A stretch of DNA of 24,813 nucleotides from an uncultured Veillonella sp. (GTDB lineage: Bacteria > Bacillota > Negativicutes > Veillonellales > Veillonellaceae), in NCBI GenBank assembly GCA_900556785.1, contig USQK01000021.1, positions 1 to 24,813 on the forward strand, given 5' to 3'. Below are positions 21,096 to 24,813 of the stretch, piece after piece. A program made the translations under genes and the position numbers. Under the pieces are notes generated by a model that had not been told where the DNA came from, did not search any database, and saw only the letters and a list, made by a program, of their open reading frames with translations. Within the stretch, counting starts at the first letter, position 1. Each line of letters starts with the position of its first letter.

Positions 21096-23375
21096 CTATT
21101 TCTGATTACCAATCCATAATTGTCCGAGTGCTAAGCCCCCATCATTGGAAGGAACAGCCTCATTCATATATAAATTGCCTACATGCCAAGCGCGATATAT
21201 TAACTCTACTAATTTGCGATTTTGAAATACACCGCCTGATATGGCCGCATCACTAATATTATATCGCTCCATTAAATCGGCTGAAGTTTCACATAATGCA
21301 ATGGCAACGGTTTTATGGAAAGATGCTGAAAGATGAGCTTTAGATTCACCTTTAACGACACCATCCATAATAGATTGAACAGTGGGAGTAAAATCAAGAA
21401 TTCGACCGTCATAGTTATAATCAAGCAATGTGCCTTTTTCATCACCACATAAAGATTCTAATGCAATAGCAATTTGCGCATCATAGGTATGAATCATGCC
21501 TAGGCCTAAAAGAGAACCTACTGCATCAAATAAACGTCCACAGCTCGTTGCTTGAATCATAGGCATTGTAGATTGTAATGCTTTATCTAATATTTCCCAA
21601 CCTTTAGGTAGCCTGTTCATCCACTCTTGGTAAATAGGTGGAATATCATTACCATAATAATTTCTGATATACCATAAGGCTTGACGCCATGGCTCAGAAA
21701 CGGCTTTTTCTCCACCTGGTAACGGCGCTTCATGGATATGAGCTAATCGCTGATATTCGTTGCCTTTACAAAGAAGGAATTCACCGCCCCATACGCTTCC
21801 ATCTGGACCATATCCAGTACCATCCATGGCAATACCTAGTACAGGGCCTTCAAGATTGTGTTCTGCCATGACTGATGCAATATGAGCATGATGATGTTGG
21901 ACAGGTATAACAGAAATCTGTGAACTTTTACCAATACGTTCCCCTAAGTGAGAAGAGAAAAATTGAGGATGACTATCTACAATGATTCTCTCTGGTTGTA
22001 TAGAAAATAATTTCTCATATCGGTCAATAGTCCACTCCAAAGTTGCATGAGTGGATGCATTCTGTAGATCACCAATATGTGGTCCTACAAGAACTTCAGA
22101 ACCTTTATTCATAGCGAAAGCATTTTTTAAATCACTCCCCATAGCTAATATCGGAGTTTGCCCTGAAATTTCACAATGAATAGGTTCTGGTACATAGCCA
22201 CGACTACGACGAATAAATCGAGGTTTCTTACGAATAACAGTTACAACAGAATCATCGAGAGGTGCATAAATTTTCCGATTGTGGACCAAAAAGTAATCAG
22301 CAACTGCCCCTAACTCTTCAAATGCTTGATTATCATCATATAAAACGGGATCACCGCTACGATTTCCGCTCGTCATGACCCACGCTGCATCTGATGGTAA
22401 TAGTACCTCATGCATCGGTGTATATGGTAACATTACGCCAAGCATATGATTATCTGGCGCTACATGGGTACTCAAATGGACTAAGCTATCCTGATTTCTT
22501 TCTAATAATACGATAGGACGTTCCATTCCAGTCAAAATATCTAGTTCTACATCACTAAGATGGACTAGCTCGATTGCCGTATCTAGAGACCCCACCATAA
22601 TTGCTAGTGGTTTATGTGGTCTGTTTTTACGCTTACGTAAGCGTTGGACCGCTACATCATTTCGAGCATCACAAACTAAATGATAGCCGCCAATCCCCTT
22701 TATAGCGATAATACTACCTTCGTTGATTAATTCACGAGTTGTATTCCATACATTTACTGTATCTACAACCGTACGATTAGGTTTATATAGAGTATAATGT
22801 GGCCCACAAAGAGAACACGCATTAGGTTCAGCACGATAACGGCGCCCCTCTATATCCTCATATTCAGCCTTACAAGCTTCACACATAGGAAACTCATCCA
22901 TCGTAGTTCGCTCACGATCATAAGGTAGAGATTTAATAATCGTATACCGAGGGCCACAATTTGTGCAATTAATAAAAGGATATTCTTTCCTACGCTTGTC
23001 CCGTTCTAGTTCTTTAAGACAGTCATCACATGGCGCTGTATCAGCACTAATAAACGTACTAACCTCTTCACCTAATGGAGAGGGCTTCACAGAGAACTCA
23101 ACTTCATTATTTTGTATAGTAAGATGTTGTACCCGTTGACTTGTAATGCGGCACAATCGAGGTTGGTCATCTTGAATCGCATCTAAAAACAACTGCAAAT
23201 CACTAGTACAACCTTGTATCTCGACGTAAACACCTTGACTATCATTATATACAAAACCTGTTAAACCTAGGGAATGTGCCCACATAGAAACAAGGGGCCG
23301 GAATCCGACCCCTTGAACTATACCGGTATAACGAATTCCCCAGCGTTCTATAGTTTGATTACTATTTTGTTTCAT
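21096..23375 (-). CDS. hypF: Carbamoyltransferase HypF
   Basis: HypF uses carbamoyl phosphate and ATP to make carbamoyl-adenylate and carbamoylates the HypE C-terminal Cys, the first step of hydrogenase cyanide synthesis. This full-length 759-residue protein has all domains in order. The acylphosphatase domain is at about 12-98 (GIVQGVGFRP with Arg26, and Asn44). Two zinc-finger pairs follow, with Cys at 116/119, 137/140, 165/168 and 187/190. A YrdC-like domain begins at about 215 (IKGIGGYHLVCDA, RKNRPHKPLAIM, MTSGNRSGDP). The Kae1-like domain has HHHAHIASVMAEH, GIAMDGTGYGPDG and SGGVFQNRKL. The start ATG has AGGAG 6 bases upstream, 35 bases after the scfB stop. No carbamoyl-phosphate synthase or hypAB is seen nearby. 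Confidence 0.97.
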   Translation of the reverse strand: MKQNSNQTIERWGIRYTGIVQGVGFRPLVSMWAHSLGLTGFVYNDSQGVYVEIQGCTSDLQLFLDAIQDDQPRLCRITSQRVQHLTIQNNEVEFSVKPSPLGEEVSTFISADTAPCDDCLKELERDKRRKEYPFINCTNCGPRYTIIKSLPYDRERTTMDEFPMCEACKAEYEDIEGRRYRAEPNACSLCGPHYTLYKPNRTVVDTVNVWNTTRELINEGSIIAIKGIGGYHLVCDARNDVAVQRLRKRKNRPHKPLAIMVGSLDTAIELVHLSDVELDILTGMERPIVLLERNQDSLVHLSTHVAPDNHMLGVMLPYTPMHEVLLPSDAAWVMTSGNRSGDPVLYDDNQAFEELGAVADYFLVHNRKIYAPLDDSVVTVIRKKPRFIRRSRGYVPEPIHCEISGQTPILAMGSDLKNAFAMNKGSEVLVGPHIGDLQNASTHATLEWTIDRYEKLFSIQPERIIVDSHPQFFSSHLGERIGKSSQISVIPVQHHHAHIASVMAEHNLEGPVLGIAMDGTGYGPDGSVWGGEFLLCKGNEYQRLAHIHEAPLPGGEKAVSEPWRQALWYIRNYYGNDIPPIYQEWMNRLPKGWEILDKALQSTMPMIQATSCGRLFDAVGSLLGLGMIHTYDAQIAIALESLCGDEKGTLLDYNYDGRILDFTPTVQSIMDGVVKGESKAHLSASFHKTVAIALCETSADLMERYNISDAAISGGVFQNRKLVELIYRAWHVGNLYMNEAVPSNDGGLALGQLWIGNQK

Positions 23376-23410
23376 ATAAACTCCTACTATAGACGGAGAA
23401 TTAATGGCTA

Positions 23411-24802
23411 TTAACCTAATGCTACAGGAATACTGCCATCAATGCCAGCTTGTTCTAGCTCGGCTTGAATCATAATAGCGCATTCAATACGTTTCTTTTG
23501 TAAGCGGCAGCCAAATTCATAAGGTGTTTCTAAATCGCCACCTAATGTAATGTTGTTAGCATGACAACCACCAGAACAGAAGAATTTCGCCCAACATTCA
23601 ACACAAGTTGGTTTAGAGAATACATGTGTATTACGGAAATCTTTAGGAATTTCTGTATTTTGTAAACCATCATACACATTGCCAAGCACATATCCATCTT
23701 TACCTACGAATTGATGACATGGGTAAATATCGCCATTTGGTACGACTGCCATATATTCATGACCTGCCCCACAACCACGAAGGCGTTTAGCCATACATGG
23801 ACCGCGATACAAATCCATACGGAAGTGGAAGAAGTTAAACTTCTCGCCCCAACCATCTAATTGACGTTGTAAATAAATATCTGCTAATTTTTCATATTCT
23901 TTTTCCAATACAGGCCAATCCTCTTCGCGAAGAACATAGTCCCCCTCTTCACCTACTACAGGCTCCATGGATAAATGTTCGAAGCCAAGATCAGACATAG
24001 CCATAACGTCTTTTGTAAAGTCTAAGTTTTTATGTGTATACGTACCACGTACGTAGTATTCAAGACCATGGCGTTGTTTTACCGCATTGATAAGGTTTTT
24101 AGCAATATATTTATAAGATTCCGCACCACTACCAGCTACAGGACGCATCGCATTATGTACAGATTCACGACCATCCAAAGATAATACAAGGCTCATCTTA
24201 TGTTCGTTTACATAGTCGATTTTATCTTGTGTTAACAGCATGCCATTTGTAGTCAATGTAAGCTTGAAAATCTTATTGTGCTTTTCTTGAATGGATTCAA
24301 TATATTCAACTGTTTGTTTAACAACATCCCAGTTCAATAAAGGTTCTCCACCAAAGAAGTCTATTTCACAATGTTGACGAGGGCCACTCATTTTAATGAG
24401 GAAGTCCACTGCACGCTTCGCCACATCAAAACTCATTAATTCACGTTTTACACCGCCGTAATCACCTTGGCTGGCAAAACAGTATTTACATGCTAAATTA
24501 CAATCATGAGCAATATTTAAGCATAATGCCTTAACAATAGGTTTTTCACCTACTACGAGTTTAAACTCTGTACTCATCGGAGCAAACAATTGCTCTGCTT
24601 TAATGAGCTCATCTAACTCATCCATAATCTCATCAAGTTCTACGGCATCTTCTTTAGCATCTAATGCAGCATGTACTGCATCGCGATTAGTGCCATTATA
24701 TATGTCAAGAACTCTATCAATGAGTTCGTCGATAACGTGAATAATACCACTATTAACATCTAAGCAGTAATAGTTATCCTTCATCCGAAACTTATGGATC
24801 AT
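23411..24802 (-). CDS. scfB: SCIFF-peptide maturase, radical SAM/SPASM (start may lie outside)
   Basis: This protein (463 residues from the first ATG) is a radical SAM enzyme of the type that makes Cys thioether cross-links in SCIFF peptides (six cysteines in 45 residues). Residues 1-75 fit a RiPP recognition element (YYCLDVNSGIIHVIDE). The radical SAM Cys are C101-x3-C105-x2-C108 (CNLACKYCFASQGDYGG). The SPASM region has C336, C344, C362 (NGDIYPCHQFVG), C400, C403, C409, C413 (ECWAKFFCSGGCHAN), C432 and C441. The last set, with CWAKFFCSGGC and KKRIECAI, is characteristic of SCIFF maturases. The ATG at 24802 has no Shine-Dalgarno in the 11 bases visible and the frame stays open to the window end, so the real start may be upstream. 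The peptide gene scfA, usually just upstream, would be outside. Confidence 0.9.
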   Translation of the reverse strand: MIHKFRMKDNYYCLDVNSGIIHVIDELIDRVLDIYNGTNRDAVHAALDAKEDAVELDEIMDELDELIKAEQLFAPMSTEFKLVVGEKPIVKALCLNIAHDCNLACKYCFASQGDYGGVKRELMSFDVAKRAVDFLIKMSGPRQHCEIDFFGGEPLLNWDVVKQTVEYIESIQEKHNKIFKLTLTTNGMLLTQDKIDYVNEHKMSLVLSLDGRESVHNAMRPVAGSGAESYKYIAKNLINAVKQRHGLEYYVRGTYTHKNLDFTKDVMAMSDLGFEHLSMEPVVGEEGDYVLREEDWPVLEKEYEKLADIYLQRQLDGWGEKFNFFHFRMDLYRGPCMAKRLRGCGAGHEYMAVVPNGDIYPCHQFVGKDGYVLGNVYDGLQNTEIPKDFRNTHVFSKPTCVECWAKFFCSGGCHANNITLGGDLETPYEFGCRLQKKRIECAIMIQAELEQAGIDGSIPVALG

Positions 24803-24813
24803 TGGTTTTAATT

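Noticed and set aside
23376..24813. SCIFF precursor peptide (scfA) within the window
   Set aside because: No short six-Cys frame is present; it would be expected upstream of scfB, beyond the window end.

Overview
The window reads as chromosomal DNA of an anaerobic, low-GC diderm Firmicute of the Negativicutes, most likely Veillonella. The reasons are the AT-rich sequence, Firmicute-type Shine-Dalgarno sites (AGGAGG), outer-membrane proteins (an LptD/OstA-like protein and a secretin), a SCIFF-type radical SAM maturase and a hydrogenase-maturation set. The genus is my inference from gene content. Every supported gene lies on the minus strand, so transcription runs from high to low coordinates. 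No stretch longer than about 260 bases lacks a gene. I see no rRNA, tRNA, CRISPR array, transposase, integrase or phage gene.

From the upstream end (high coordinates): (1) 24.8-18.6 kb holds a SCIFF-peptide maturase (scfB), hypF, then hypC-hypD-hypE. These make the Fe(CN)2CO part of a [NiFe]-hydrogenase centre; hypA, hypB and the hydrogenase are not here. (2) 18.4-14.2 kb is an envelope block: an unknown secreted 148-aa protein, a secreted repeat protein, an LptD/OstA-like outer-membrane protein and galU, ending in a terminator.

(3) 14.1-10.5 kb is the most interesting part: a MaoC-like dehydratase, the biotin transporter BioY, a divergent thiolase and a compact acyl-CoA/AMP ligase. The promoter ahead of them has a near-perfect -35/17/-10, and a BirA-like operator overlaps its -35. 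The cluster resembles the BioY-thiolase-ligase set of Bacillus subtilis (yhfUTS). I infer a biotin-responsive acyl-CoA pathway of unknown product. A hairpin between bioY and the thiolase gene may lower expression of the last two genes.

(4) 10.4-6.9 kb carries housekeeping genes: a nucleoid-associated protein (NA37), YbaK-type Cys-tRNA deacylase, an RNase H with a viroplasmin-like N-terminus, an NAD-dependent sugar epimerase and a DUF1294 membrane protein. (5) 6.8-4.3 kb is pgi-galE, closed by a strong terminator. (6) 4.3-0.2 kb has a PilP/GspC-like inner-membrane protein overlapping a compact secretin, then an ABC-F ATPase. (7) The first 90 bases are the start of a lipoprotein gene that runs out of the window.

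Sugar-nucleotide genes (pgi, galE, a second epimerase, galU) are spread through the window and together could supply UDP-glucose/UDP-galactose-type precursors for surface polysaccharide or LPS. Several start codons were moved to in-frame ATGs that have a proper Shine-Dalgarno (pgi, the second epimerase, the thiolase, the repeat protein, hypE).
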